Of a stretch of 64,000 bases of DNA, positions 1-11,935 are shown piece by piece. Origin of the DNA: Deroplatys truncata (lineage: Eukaryota; Arthropoda; Insecta; Mantodea; Mantidae); assembly GCA_030765065.1 (NCBI GenBank), contig CM060980.1, positions 61,178,364-61,242,363 on the forward strand, in the 5' to 3' direction. A model generated the notes under the pieces. It was not told the origin of the DNA and ran no database searches. It saw only the letters and a list, made by a program, of their open reading frames with translations. Within the stretch, counting starts at the first letter, position 1. Every line of letters starts with the position of its first letter. The position numbers were made by a program, and so were the translations under genes.

Positions 1-372
1 GGTTAGCTAGAGGTGAGGAAATTTTGCTGAAAACCTTGGTGTCGCATCTTCAGAAGATACTGAACTAAGTTGGGTGTTTATCCGACTTTTCGTTTTTGAG
101 TTATGCTCTTCAAACACACAGACAACGGACTTTTTTCTAAACATGCTTGTTTTGGATTCAGGGAGCCTCAAAACGTGTATTTCCGGTGAAACCTCGATAT
201 CGAATTTTTGGGTGAAATGCAACACCTTCTCTACCTACTATGTACATGGTAGAGAAAGTAAAATGCTTCTTTTGAATTCAGGGAGCCTCAAAACATGTAT
301 TTCTGGTGAAATCCCGATATCGAATGTTTGGGTAGAATGGAATAATTCTCTGCCTAGTATGTACGCGGCAAC
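1..372 (+). repeat. Dispersed repeat family A, 3' part, with tandem-duplicated end
   Basis: The 3' part of a dispersed repeat that recurs at 10.9, 25.5, 27.8 and 42.8 kb, recognisable by a GTGTCGCATCT segment, a CACAGACA-type stretch and an end in GTAGAGAAAGTAAA. The window starts inside it. The last ~110 bp (about 155-262) are repeated as a second diverged copy (about 265-372), so this copy carries a tandem duplication of its 3' end. Short reading frames through it are chance. The family has no recognised coding capacity. Confidence 0.75.
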
Positions 373-1776
373 GCGTGTAATATGTGTTGTATGAGACCCT
401 ACTAAATTATTTTAATTATTTCCGGGAATATAGATACAACAAATCTTTAAATAATGTTAAGCAATCCTATCATTACAGACAGGTTGTTATGTATTGAATA
501 TAGTGAATATTTGACTCACTATGGCACGCACGCCAATGACAGTAATGGCGTATTCCTTTAATATGACACCGTAATTATTAATAGGTAGATATAAATAATT
601 AAATAAACAAATAATAGTAATATTGAGAAATAACTGCTATGAATAATTCCTGTACATTAAATCAATGTTTAATGTAATAAGCCTGAGTTGAAAGATTTGT
701 CTGCAGAAAAAGGTCATTAGCAAAGTCATTAGTAATAGTTGAGCAGAGAACGCATTAGCATAAAGATTCCTGGAATGCAGTTATAGGTTGTGTTCAGTAC
801 GTTTCAAAAGTCACGTAGACAGGAATTCTATAAATTAGTAAGGGAATGAAATTCTTTGGTTCAGCAAGGCACCGCATAGTAACAGTGTCAGACATACATA
901 CGTAGAGTTTTAGGATTGGGCCGAGTGGGTAGGAACGACGGTATGGATAGTGATAGGGAGGCGAAGTTTAAGTTAAGAAAAGCATGCATTGTAAATCAGA
1001 CTTACTTAGTTACAAAATCATATGACATACCCGTGAGACGATACTTGTGATTATTCTTGTGGTATTTAGTTTCATTTTAAGTTGTGTAGCACCTATGAAC
1101 GCGCCTATGTTAGATTTAGCGGCGTTTGCATGGGATCTTTCCGAGTAACACTTTTGCGACGTACGGCAACTGACGCTTCGTATAATTATTATTCTAGAAC
1201 TAACCTATTAGTTTAATTCAACAGTCTGCGACTCTTTTCCAACAGAATATTTGACTCAACATTAAAATTTATCATCTGACTAAACTGGAGTTATCCTTTC
1301 AAGCTACACTCACGCATACCCTGAGGCAAAGAACTCATAGCTATATCACTGAAGCAGCTGGAAAACCAGACAAGCAGAACGAACTATGAGATGACGACAT
1401 CATAGAATTCAACAGAAAAGCAGGTAACATTAAACGTTATCTAAATGAATGCAAATTCGAAATAGCAGCATCAAAATTTGAAACAAAGGATATAGCTTCA
1501 AAACGGCTTCAAGCATTGATATAATCCCGGTATTCTAAGTTGCCGAGGTTTATAGAGCAAGATGAAACCATTTTGTAATATTCTTTTCTCTGTGCAACGA
1601 AGATGCAAAACCTTTGTACATTATTAAATAAAGAATAATTAAGATCCGAATTTATAAACAGTTACCATGATGTGCTGATGATAAGTTACATCATAGTCCG
1701 TAACACCTGCTCACTGCTCTCCCAGAAAGAGAATGCACCCAAGTGGCTATCTTGTTTATCGGTTCAACACGCTAGA
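373..1776. other. AT-rich stretch, no feature recognised
   Basis: I see no convincing reading frame, RNA gene or known repeat here. Confidence 0.6.
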
Positions 1777-1791
1777 TAATAACAAATGAAA

Positions 1792-2331
1792 CCGAGCGTG
1801 ATGGTTCGGACGGTAACGTCTGTGACCTGCGTTTGGGAAGTTGTGGGTTTGATTCCCGTGGCCCACCTTCCAGACCCATGAGTTTTTGGGGGGGTTTCCC
1901 AGATCACCAGGCATATGTCGGAAAGACTTATTATATCCCCGAATTTTCCGTCCCTCCATATCTTCTCCATTCTCATCTCACTTCACCTTTCATGTGCTTG
2001 GTTTCTTTCAGAATTCCAAGTGTCGGAGAGAGGTCTCGGCGTGTGCATGGCAGGGGAAAAGGATGCTCTGAGCAAACCTTCGTCCCCCGGACTGCGAGCG
2101 TCTCCGATTCCTGGACCCCCCAGGGGATGTGTAAGCCCACACGGGAGAGGGGAGCCGGCAGCATCAGCCACCACCCGGGGAGTTCAAATCTGTAAATGGT
2201 AAGAACCCTGCCCTCTGCCTGTCGTGCCTCCTGGTGCGGTCGTCCGCTGTCTTCTCTCGCCTCATCCATCCCTCCCGGGGGTGTCCCGTCAGGGGCCTAG
2301 GTAAAAAAGATCTGCGTAGATCTCCCTCTCC
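1792..2331 (+). mobile_element. tRNA-headed SINE (family S) with 15-bp target duplication
   Basis: The head starts ACCGAGCGTGATGG and carries a box-B-like GGTTTGATTCC near 1846-1857, as in a tRNA-derived Pol III promoter. A long unrelated body follows. A 15-bp direct repeat, TAATAACAAATGAAA, flanks it exactly (1777-1791 and 2332-2346), showing LINE-type retrotransposition and a fairly recent insertion. The same head and body recur at 18.1, 20.7, 35.4, 37.8, 39.7, 40.3, 45.5 and 49.7 kb. Frames of 60-120 aa on both strands are shadows of the GC-rich body. Confidence 0.88.
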
Positions 2332-2346
2332 TAATAACAAATGAAA

Positions 2347-4348
2347 TATCGGGAGACAAGCTAACGTCTCATAACATATAAGAAGACGCTCTCACTTGTC
2401 AGCTATGGATGATCAGTATTTAAGATTTTTTTCCCCCACGATTTATAATGCTGACTGTATAAAATGCTCTATCCAACTCGTAGATAATTTTAATATGACA
2501 AACATTTACTCCTGCCATAATATTCACAATTATCCGCTTGTTGCATAAATTACTATTACGTATTAGCTTCAACAAATGGTTTTATGATGCTGCAAGAGCA
2601 CTGTCTTGAAAATCCTTTTGTGGAAGTTCTCTGCCACTACAGTTCAGGGCATTGCTGCTCCATGGTGCGTTAGAATTCCAGAATTTGTCGCAACTTGGTG
2701 ACGCAGGCTTGAATGGCTTCAAAACAAACAGCAACGGCCGACATGTCCTAAAAGATCAGTAGCGCATTGCGCCGAGTTTGCTGGCTTCACTATCTTGTCC
2801 ATCGGTAACACGCGAACAGGAAAAAAGGTAAGGAAAGAAAGGGAAAGAAAGAGAGGGTAGATGATAATAAAATGGATTAATAAAAAAATTGTACTCACGC
2901 AAAATAACTGGTGGATGGCTTTGAATCTGAAGTAATGCAGGGGAAGGTAAGAAAGGGGTGGGGGACGCGTTTAAATGAGCTGCTATGCGATGTCGTGATC
3001 AGCACTGAATGTTACCGGCAGTCTATAATAAAAAGAAGTCGATACCTGCGCCGCCCCTCTGCAACGCCACTACTGCCTTTTGCATATCTCCAAGGCGCAT
3101 GAAACCAACAATTTTTTTTTCAATACAGTACTGTGGTGAAATCAAAACGAAAGTGAAGAGATTATATCAGGTCGTTTGTGATGTAATCTCTCGAAAATTC
3201 TCCAAACAAGATAAGTGAATTGCATTGCTGGTAAATGCATAAATGTTATCACATACACGCATATTTTTCTTGCCGCATGATTAGAAACAATTTGTAATAA
3301 AAGCACGACACCAAGAAAAAAAGTATTTCTATTTAGCAAGGAAAAGCGGCCCGACAATGTGGAGCTCTGCTGATCAGCTTGACATTTCTTCAACTCGAAC
3401 TTTCCAAGGTCCCAATCAGGAGCTTTCTTTAGCCCGTTATTGTGCTAGATTGCATGCACGTGACTGTTTATTATTTTTTCAACGAAAGTGAAACGCTTGT
3501 GCTAGTATGCTTGGGAAGTTGAAATTGCTGCACTCCGTGCGTTTTTCATTATTACCACAGATATTAATAACAGTATTTAATTGTCCAACTATTGATATGC
3601 ATATATATTCTTGCAGACTTGCAGTATATTAATATTTTTATTGCATACCATCTGATTTTTCATGTTTTTTAGTCTCCGAACCAGTACGTCAAATTGCACT
3701 TTCCGTTCAGTTATATTCCGAACTCCAACACAACATCCCTTCAACTGATTAACCAATCATTATCCAATAACTGAATTGTTGGCTGTGCAATAGCATATGA
3801 AACATGTCCATGCCCAACATAATATGTAGTACAATATTAAACCAATATATAATATTTCTATGAAACAAAATATCGATGTAACCTCAAGAAAGTGTTTTTT
3901 TCAGGTCTCGCTTGGATATCCCGGTTTCAGCTACATCTTGCTCGTCCTGAAAAAACTCACTTTCCTATACAATTACGTAAATAATTAATAGTTGAATAGT
4001 CTTTCATTCAATTTATTTGTTAACGTTTACTAACGATTTAATTCAAGCAACATTTAAACATCGCTATTTCGGTGCATGAAGTCATCTACCTTCAGTTGTT
4101 GACGGTTTGACTACCAGGCGTGACTAATCGATTACCAGTGCAAAGACCAGTGTGGTCGACCTTGACACTACTCTGAATAGCTGACAGGAATTTATTTTAT
4201 TTAAGCGTAAATATTCCTATTATTCATATCGTCGAAGAAACAGTATACAATACACCTGAGTTAAGTCCTTTGCAGAAACTCGGAAGTGAAAACACGAGAA
4301 GCACTCGTTTTGCAAAGATGTCCTTACCGCAATGGTATCGCAATGTAC
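2347..4348. other. AT-rich stretch; short purine tract only
   Basis: Contains a GGAAAGAAA-type purine tract at about 2820-2860. No supported gene or known element seen. Confidence 0.55.
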
Positions 4349-4890
4349 TGTGAGGCAGGGGCTATGCGTTGTGTTGACTATGCGGCCCAAGTTTATCGGT
4401 GCTGGTCAGCTGGAGAGACAAACACAGGTAAGTAGACCGGGAACACACTCTCCCAACACCAGAAGCGCTATCGACAGGTAACCAGAATCTTCTGTAAGTT
4501 TCCCTCCCCGCCTTCAGAACATTCTGTAATGTTCTGTGGATATTTCCAATGGATATATATAAGCAAGTACTATCGCAACTGAAAAGTAAGTGAGTTTGTG
4601 AGTGCGTATCTGATGCGAGATGCGTCATAAAGTGCGTTCTGCTAGTGAGGTTATTACGACTGCTGCGACGCACAATGAGTGTTGCTACTGCGAGGAATTA
4701 AGAGAGGTCTTGTGTTCGACACCCCAGCAAGTAAACCGTTGAAATAAGAGCTGCGTTGCGCGTATTTTATTACGCCCTACGTCGCGAAAAAGTGACAGGA
4801 CAGTGAAAATTTGAACCAGATCACATCAGATGGTGAGAACTTAGCGAGGTGACAGTGAAAACTGGACAAGGTCACAATACTAATGATCGA
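4349..4890 (+). mobile_element. LTR-like fossil with heat-shock-type promoter (copy 1)
   Basis: About 540 bp starting TGTGAGGCAGGGGC and homologous by eye, end to end, to 9290-9903 on the opposite strand. A TGTGA start, a TCACA-type end near 4825-4830 and a following TGGTGAGAAC stretch that could be a primer-binding site suggest an LTR plus a little leader. The family is uncertain (BEL/Pao-like or Gypsy-like). It is an old, incomplete fossil with no coding region attached; the two copies are strongly diverged. A host heat-shock promoter pseudogene is the alternative. Confidence 0.5.
4484..4563 (+). promoter_or_regulatory. Heat-shock-element + TATA promoter, plus strand
   Basis: Two GAAnnTTC modules (4485-4492 and 4517-4524, the second followed by another TTC at 4532-4534), a CCAAT at about 4545-4549 and TATATATAAG at 4554-4563. 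This is the order expected of an HSF-responsive Pol II promoter firing rightward. The same modules in the same order occur in the homologous copy at 9.7 kb, so the arrangement belongs to the repeat and is not chance. Confidence 0.6.
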
Positions 4891-5138
4891 TCATTCCGGA
4901 TGCGAATTTTTCTTCCTCGTTCGAGTGCCGAGTAAATAGACAGATCCTGTGTCCGTATAGACAGGGATCCTGTCCCTGTTTTATGAAGGAAGATTTTCCC
5001 CTTTGTGCGTTTAGAAATAACAGTCTTTAACTTATTTTTGTTACATTTTTCTAATCACGTACCCCTTTCGACTGGTGGCGTTGTAATGTTTTATTTATAA
5101 ATCACATACAATTAAATCATGCAATAAGATACAATATA

Positions 5139-5454
5139 CAGGGTGAACCATTTAAGTTGAGACTGTACAATATCTCCTAAGCGTTGTAGAAAGAAATGTC
5201 AATAAAAGTTGCTTTTAATGGGGGAAAGTAAATGCCATTAGTCATGTTTTGCTTGACGGACGTTATGATGGTCATTTTGGGGTCAATTTAATTTTTTAAA
5301 TGGAAACCTCAATTAGGGTCAATTTCCAAATAAAGCAAGACTGGTGGCATTTACTCTATCCCATAATATCAAGCAGCTTTTATTCAAGACATTCCTTTCT
5401 ACAACGTTTAGTTTTGGAGATCTTGCACGCTCTCAACTTAAATTGTCCATCCTG
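5139..5454. mobile_element. MITE, 316 bp, long terminal inverted repeats, TA duplication
   Basis: Starts CAGGGTGAACCATTTAAG and ends in its approximate inverse. The left ~107 bp (5139-5245) pairs with the right ~105 bp (5350-5454), around a ~100-bp centre. TA flanks both ends (5137-5138, 5455-5456), as for Tc1/mariner-superfamily non-autonomous elements. The termini resemble the CAGGGTGA start of the transposase-bearing element at 51.5 kb, so a related transposase may have moved it. The 78-aa frame inside is not a gene. Confidence 0.82.
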
Positions 5455-6264
5455 TATATAGTACTAAATATTATTAGCATTATACTATTATTATTGTTGT
5501 TGTTTCCCATACAACTTCCCCACACAATTTTGATATATTATATATCCCCTCGTCCCAAAAATAATATTAATTTTACCTAGCTATTTACGGACAATGAACC
5601 AGTACGAAGAACATCGTAATGAGACACTAATAAAATACCATAAGAAAATTCTACAGGCAGTATTAAATGCATCAGATATGCGTTCATTTGCCCGCATCAT
5701 TTATTGGAATGTCTTTCTCTACCATTGCATTGGATTTCCTAAGCAGATGTCCTCAAATACAATAATTCGGAAAGTAATGTGGATTCAAGTGCTATCATCC
5801 ACTGCGTGGAATCACAATCGGAAATTTGGTTCTCCAATAATCCCGAAAGTTTCTGACGTACCGTGAGTCCAATGTGATTAAACCAATGGTCAAATTTGAC
5901 TTCATGCATCTCTCTCTCCCCCTTCTCTCCCTCCCCTTTCGCTAGAAACAATGTGATACGTCTGATACGAACGAGCGGATGAGCGTGTATATAAAAACTA
6001 CAGTGCTCTCATCTTGTTTAAATATAGATTGCACCCTTTGGCAGCAGAGCAAAATGCTAAGATGGAATAAAGGGTACATAAACAAGGGCTACTATTACAT
6101 AAATACTTTTAACATAATGCTGCGGTAGAGAAAAATATATTAATATTCACAACAAACTTGTAGGAATAGTTTTGAAGAACATCAAGAAAGATATTTAAAA
6201 GTTCGGCATATATGACCTGCAGCACTTATGCAGACTGCAAGGAAGGGATTCCACCGTGGCGTGG

Positions 6265-6310
6265 AAAGAAAGAAAGAAGGAAAGAAAGAAAGAAAGCAAG
6301 AAAGAAAATA
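6265..6310 (+). repeat. (GAAA)n microsatellite
   Basis: About 45 bp of GAAA units with a few interruptions. Confidence 0.9.
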
Positions 6311-7552
6311 GAGTAAAGTAAACCTTTATTAAAAGGAATGTGTTGGTCACCCTAGAGTAACATACAATGACTTAGTAGTCGTGCAATTGTTGCGCGTTTT
6401 TGTATAAGAATGAGTGATTAAATGGAGTTTTTTATAACTGTAGAGACGGTCCCACACCTGCCGCCCCCGGTGATGATCATCCCCAAAATCTGCATCCAGC
6501 TTAACTCATGTTGTTTGTGAGTTAAACACGCAGGCAAAGAGGATGCTTGTTAGTAAGGGCCCGTGCAACGATGTGTCGGGTTCCGCATGAGCATCCCGAT
6601 TAGTACACTACTGTTAATGCTGACATGCAACGCATGCAAGCGTGTCAATATGATGACCTGGGCGGCACGCCTGACACGACATGATTAGCGCCCAGGCGTT
6701 AGCACATGCAAATGAAGATAGGCAGTTAGTGAGGAAGTTTAAATTGAAGATTACTAACAGTGCACAATGAGCTTCGCCAAGCAGGACCTGAAAACTGTCG
6801 TGCAGTGAAGTAAAATATGGGGTGGGATGTGTCAAAATAGCATCGAAATAACATTATACCTTTTGTTTTTTTTATCACCAACACATCTCCTTGAGAGCAG
6901 CATACTCTGTCCTTTCATCCTGCACACTCAATATGCGGAGAAAAGGAAAACTACATGTGCCATACACTAGAGAAGAAGGATGAAGGAACGATTACAAACG
7001 TAGAAATTTGCATGCCTAAACTGGAGGTTGGAATAGCATATTTATTATTTTTCAAATTATTTAGAAACATAGAGAATGCAGCAGAGAGACTCGTACTAAG
7101 GTTACGAGTATAAGCTATTCAAAATTTATTGATTAAATAAAAAGAGACATTTATAGACAAATAATGTACAAGAGAGGGATACCAATGTAGTTGATGACGT
7201 AATTAAAAGCACATATTATAGTGACGATGACAAGGAAAAGATAAATTTTAAGCTTATTAATTAGAATTACGATAAGAGTACAGACTTCCCCGATATCAGT
7301 GATTTAATTAGACAATGGATCAAGGAGCTAAGTGTGTTACTAATTAGGTTTTGAAAAAATATGTACAACTTAACACGCAGGCGATCAGAGGATAATAGTG
7401 GCATCTGATGGAAATATGATGCAAAATATTTATAAGGAAATTGTTCAATAGTATAATGTTGTTATATCTACACAAAAACAATGGTTTCTAAGGTCAAACA
7501 TAAGGAGTAATATAGATCCTATAAAACGCACAGAGGAATAAAGCTATATAAA

Positions 7553-7554
<2 letters not shown>

Positions 7555-7593
<39 letters not shown>
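7555..7593. repeat. (TA)n microsatellite
   Basis: About 39 bp of uninterrupted TA. Confidence 0.95.
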
Positions 7594-7596
<3 letters not shown>

Positions 7597-8261
7597 ATTA
7601 GCAAATGAGCATTGCGTGTTAAAGTAACAAAACCATAAAATGTAAACTTCAATAAATCTAATGCAGTACCAATATGAATATATTAATATAAACTGAGAAC
7701 TTTAAGAAAGGACACAAAAAAGTAGGTTCTAAAGTTAAAGTATTTAAAATCATTTGAGAGAGTAAGTAAGGACAGAACAATAAATTAATTGGTAACATAT
7801 GTATTGAATGCAAAAGTTAAAGAAAGCTTAAACAACTAAATATGAAAAGAGAGATCTAGAAAGGGGAAGAATGAGATCTTGGGACCAGTTTTAACTGGAA
7901 CCGGAACGGGTTTATCAAAGCCTAATCCTTAATTGATGACAACTACGAGAAAAATGAATCCGGAGAGTACAAAGCTGGGTTTAGGAGTAATAAAACAAAA
8001 TAGATAATATAGTGTTTGAAGTTAATAATCCATTGTATATCAGTTTAGAATGAGAAAATGGTATTCATTCTAATTTAATATGGTTACATCCAGGCCATTC
8101 TAAGAATATTAGAATTGAGCTGCATTATATCCAGTTGGACGAAAGGAATTATTAGAGTAACAAGACAATTCTTATGGCTTGAAAGTGGGTTGCTTGAAGC
8201 CTGTTCCAAATGGTTGACCCTTTTGATGTAATTCCTTGTCTTTAATTTGTCTTATTCTTAC

Positions 8262-9180
8262 TCTGAGGCAGTATTTTTAACACTTAAACGATTTCAGTCA
8301 AATTAAATAATATATAAATTCAATAAATATGTGTATAAAATAATAAGAAAAAATGTATGAAACGGTCATTTTATTATTGTTCATATTTAAATGTACATGT
8401 TCAATAACGTTATGTGAATGTATTACGTAATTTAATAATGTAGGAGCTGTGAGAATAATAGATTAAAAGTTGCTAACAATGAGGTAACAATGAGGTAACT
8501 TTGAGGCAATAATGAATTAGAAAGTTTAATAATGCTACTGGTAATTCTTGGAGCAACAATAATGTAATTTTTGAAACAGTTTATAAAATAGCCAATCAAC
8601 ATCCAGAAAAAAGCTTAAGTTAAATAAAACTTTACTATTGGAGTAGCAATAGCCAATCCGAAACTGAAATAGGGCAAATTGTACAAATTCAGAATTCAGT
8701 CGCTAGCGGACAGCGTTCCTAACCGGACGCGAGACGCGTCCTCGAGAAGTTTAATACGTATTCACTGTGAGACGAAAATAGTTTACGTGTTAAAAAGTGC
8801 AAGTAATTAATAAATAATCTCACAGCTCTCTATATCAATGAAGTGTTATTTAAATCGTGTCAAAGATTAATAAATGTAGTGAAGTAAAAATTAAAATCCG
8901 TATAAACCTACATTCTTCAGCCGCTCCAGGGGGAGGTATTTTAAATTGAGTAATTTTTTTTACTCCTTATCTTATTTATATATCATTTTTTATAAAAAAT
9001 AATACCTTGTTAAGATATTCATGTCTCTACACATTAATACTGACGCAGTCGAGGCAAACAGAAATATATAATATTTAAAGAGACAGCAAAAATACAAAGT
9101 TAATATTTTTAAACTTGGGCCGAAGGCTACCGGGTACCATACGTGCGGTTGCAACTACTTCAAGTTCGGCTGCTCCTAAA
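8262..9180 (+). mobile_element. LTR-like repeat fossil, copy 1 of an inverted pair
   Basis: About 0.92 kb matching, in reverse orientation, the repeat at 33.8-34.9 kb. A possible LTR starts TGTAGGAGCTGTGAG (8439). TGACGCAGTCGAGGC at 9041-9055 resembles the tRNA-Ser primer-binding site used by gypsy-like elements. AATAAA signals and CCAAT motifs lie in this orientation. No coding region follows: the sequence runs into the oppositely oriented heat-shock-type fossil. Treated as an old, broken Ty3/gypsy-like remnant. Similarity extends upstream of the TGTAGG point, so the true LTR edge is uncertain. Confidence 0.5.
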
Positions 9181-9289
9181 ATCACTCTTCCTTAACTCTC
9201 ACCTAAACTTCTCAGTTCAATTCGCAGCAACCTCAGGTATGTATTCACTTCTGTGTATTTGTTGGAGGTAGTTAATCTTTTGCTGGACA

Positions 9290-9903
9290 GGTGGTCCTGA
9301 TATTGAGACTTTGTCCAATTCTTCAATGTCACTCAATCCTTACGTCACTGTTCTAATTTCTTATCCGGTTCACTTCGTTCGCACTTTCACTTCACTAACA
9401 TCACTTCACTAAGATGAACTAGTTCAATTCTCCGTCAGTTCACTTCCTTCGTGACGCAGCCTCTTCACGCCGGACAGTTCACTTTACTCGCGAGTCGAAT
9501 GCAAGACCTCCACAACCCATCGCTTCGCAGTAGCACTCGCTGCACTCGCAACAGTCGTCACCTTTCGCTCGGAGAATCGCTCTTGATGTCGCGCAGTCAC
9601 TAACTCGCTCGCTCGTTCTGACTGACATAACTCTCGACCCGCATTCAACTCAACTCAAACTCGAGTTGCAACTAACTGACTCCCACGAGAGCCCTCGCTT
9701 ATATAGTCAGTGGAATCTTTCCACAAGGTTCTAGAACTGTTTCGACACTTTCTGGAGAGAGGGGAGAAGTAGCTTCTAGAAGGTTCTGGTTATCTGCCGA
9801 TAGCGAACCCAGTATTTAGTCTTGCGAGCGGCCTTTACCTTGTTTACTCCGACCGCTCGGTACCGATCTCCCAATAACCTTGAGCCATAGCCGCTGCGTC
9901 ACA
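9290..9903 (-). mobile_element. LTR-like fossil with heat-shock-type promoter (copy 2)
   Basis: On the minus strand this starts TGTGACGCAGCGGC (9903) and follows the 4349-4890 copy through its promoter and leader to about 9290. It is GC-richer than its surroundings, with many GTGAA-type repeats after the transcription start. No gag, pol or host coding region follows; at about 9180 the sequence changes to a different repeat on the other strand. Old and incomplete. An orphan host heat-shock gene promoter is an alternative, but the second copy at 4.35 kb favours a mobile repeat. Confidence 0.5.
9674..9786 (-). promoter_or_regulatory. Heat-shock-element + TATA + initiator promoter, minus strand
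   Basis: A three-unit heat-shock element, TTCnnGAAnnTTC, lies at 9774-9786. A second (CAAnnTTCnnGAA, one base off) lies at 9724-9736. Read on the minus strand, TATATAAG follows at 9705-9698 and an insect-type initiator TCAGTT at 9679-9674, 28 bp downstream of the TATA start. A DPE-like AGTTG sits at +28 from the initiator A. This is a complete-looking core promoter pointing leftward. Confidence 0.68.
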
Positions 9904-10883
9904 ATATGCATTCTGTACATCTATTTATTTCTAATTTTCATAACTAATCTTAAAGATACCTTATGTACAGGTCGTGCATAAAAATGATCCATATCTCTAG
10001 ATCGCAAGTGGTTTTCCTCTGTAAGGCTTCTAATTTCAGATAACCAACCTTTGACTCCAATCAATGGGTGTCAGTTATCTATTTTACTGGCCTGGAAAAC
10101 AATTCAGAAACAAAAAACGAACCAACCAATGATGTTATAATCGATGTTAAATGAAGGGGTGTTTTAGATACCGCCTATATGAAAGAGTTGCATTACAATT
10201 GGTAAATAAGGAACGGCTAAACCAATGCAACGGACTTTCAGAGAAAATAATGAAGAATTATTCACATGTGTGTTAAACTGAACGACAGCTGCGGCATTTA
10301 TATCAGAGCTTTCACAGCAACGTGCAGACGAAGGTTAAAATTATTGCCGCAATTGAACGGCAATAAAAAATCAGCAGCATGAAAATACAAGGTTTAAGTG
10401 TATTAAAACAACAAGAACAAACAGTTCATAACTTTCGTCTTTATTTCTACATTTTTATTAGGTTATTTTTGTGCCACGACTCAACGAATCATTGCATAGA
10501 CTGTACTCCGCTAGTGAAACATGGATAACTAGCTTGTAATGTTACCTTTCAGTAATTCGGCCATAATTTGGTGCTGGTAAAGTACCTTGCAATGCAGTGG
10601 CTAGAATTATGCTCTAGGAATGGTGGAGGCCACGCCGGCAAAGGATGCGGCTAGATTTGTCAGTACCAAAATAAACAGCTTTGTTCCATTATAGGCCACA
10701 TTTTATGCATGTCAGTATACTCTTCACATTTTGGGTTTAATACTGTTTCGCCATCAGGTGACATTTTGGTTCGTGAGAGGTTAGTGTACCAACCCAGCGT
10801 CCACTATGAAACACCACTAGTCAGATGGATGGAACTAGAGTTATAACCTTATCTACCCGGGTTTGAGCCTCAGACTCGCCTTT
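9904..10883. other. No feature recognised
   Basis: AT-rich with no supported gene, RNA or repeat. Confidence 0.55.
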
Positions 10884-11709
10884 TTACTTTCTCTACTACG
10901 TATAGTACATAGGGGAAGTATTGTATTCCACCAAAAAATTCGATACCGGGATTTCACCGGAAATACATGTTTTGAGACCCCCTGAATCCAAAAAAAGCAT
11001 TTTTGGAAACATGTTCGTGTGTGTCTGTGTGTGTGTCTGTGAACAGCATAACTCAAAAACGAACAGTCGAATAAACACCAAACTTGATATTTGGGTTTAG
11101 TATCTTCCAGAGATGCGATACGAAGGTTTTAAAGAAAATCCCCCACCCCAGAATACCCTTTACATGGAACATTTTTCGAAAACTTTAATTTTCTCAAAAA
11201 TGGCTCTAACGATGTTTATTAAAATATCATATGTTTAAGATATTTTCATGACAAATGAAATGTATATCTCGAATTTTCTGGGAATGTCTCCAAAAGTATT
11301 CTTCATTGTGAACGACTTTTGCATAACTAGTAAACCATAAGAATAGACAAAATATTACTACACAAAAAATGTAGATCGCGTTAAAATACACAGTTTATGT
11401 CATATACATTTTTGTTTTTGAGTGAACCATTTTCAAGGTATTGCTTGTTATTCCCTTATTTTTTCCAATAATACTTTTTCTCCAATTCGTTATTCATTTT
11501 TTTATGTCCTGGAATGCGCACATAGCAACCAACGCTTAAAAGATTTGACTGTCGCTTAAAACCTACCATATTCCCCTTGCATCTACAAGAAAATTAGCAA
11601 TAAGATTAACATCTCGATTAACATGAAGCATGTGAAGAATAATCGTTTGTAAAAATAGTTTTTACAAGAGTAGAGAAAGCCATGTGAGTGTAACACATCA
11701 GATTTTTTT
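10884..11709 (-). repeat. Dispersed repeat family A, near full length
   Basis: On the minus strand it begins at the conserved GATGTGTTACACTCACATG segment (about 11709) and ends AGTAGAGAAAGTAAA at about 10884. It closely follows the copies at 25.5 and 42.8 kb. ACTTTCTCTACT near the 5' end and AGTAGAGAAAGT at the 3' end are inverse, suggesting short terminal inverted repeats (one mismatch in this copy). Non-coding. Confidence 0.8.
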
Positions 11710-11714
11710 AAATC

Positions 11715-11935
11715 ATGATTTCATTTTTTTTAAAGTTCCCTTGTTTTTAGCCAGTTTATGCTGTGTTTTACTGTTTTCGTTACCGCTTATTACCATAATT
11801 ACACAACACACAGACACACACAAACGCCTATGCCCATGGCGGGACTCGAACCGACGACCCTCAGCTTGGCGGAGCGCCGGAGCTATATACTCCAGTAACC
11901 ACGGCTACGAGGGCTGGCTACCATTGAACCATATC
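11715..11935 (-). mobile_element. tRNA-derived SINE (family T)
   Basis: On the minus strand a tRNA-like head (TAGCCGTGGTTACTGG as box A, GGTTCGAGTCC as box B) occupies about 11915-11835. An A/C-rich body follows and shares its sequence with 38.1-38.7 kb. It lies directly beside the family A copy ending at 11709. Confidence 0.72.

Larger units (their letters stand above)
5457..8261. other. Mostly AT-rich, one GC-richer patch, simple repeats
   Basis: No gene supported. A GC-richer patch lies at about 6440-6830 without recognisable coding or RNA signals. Simple repeats within are listed separately. Confidence 0.5.
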
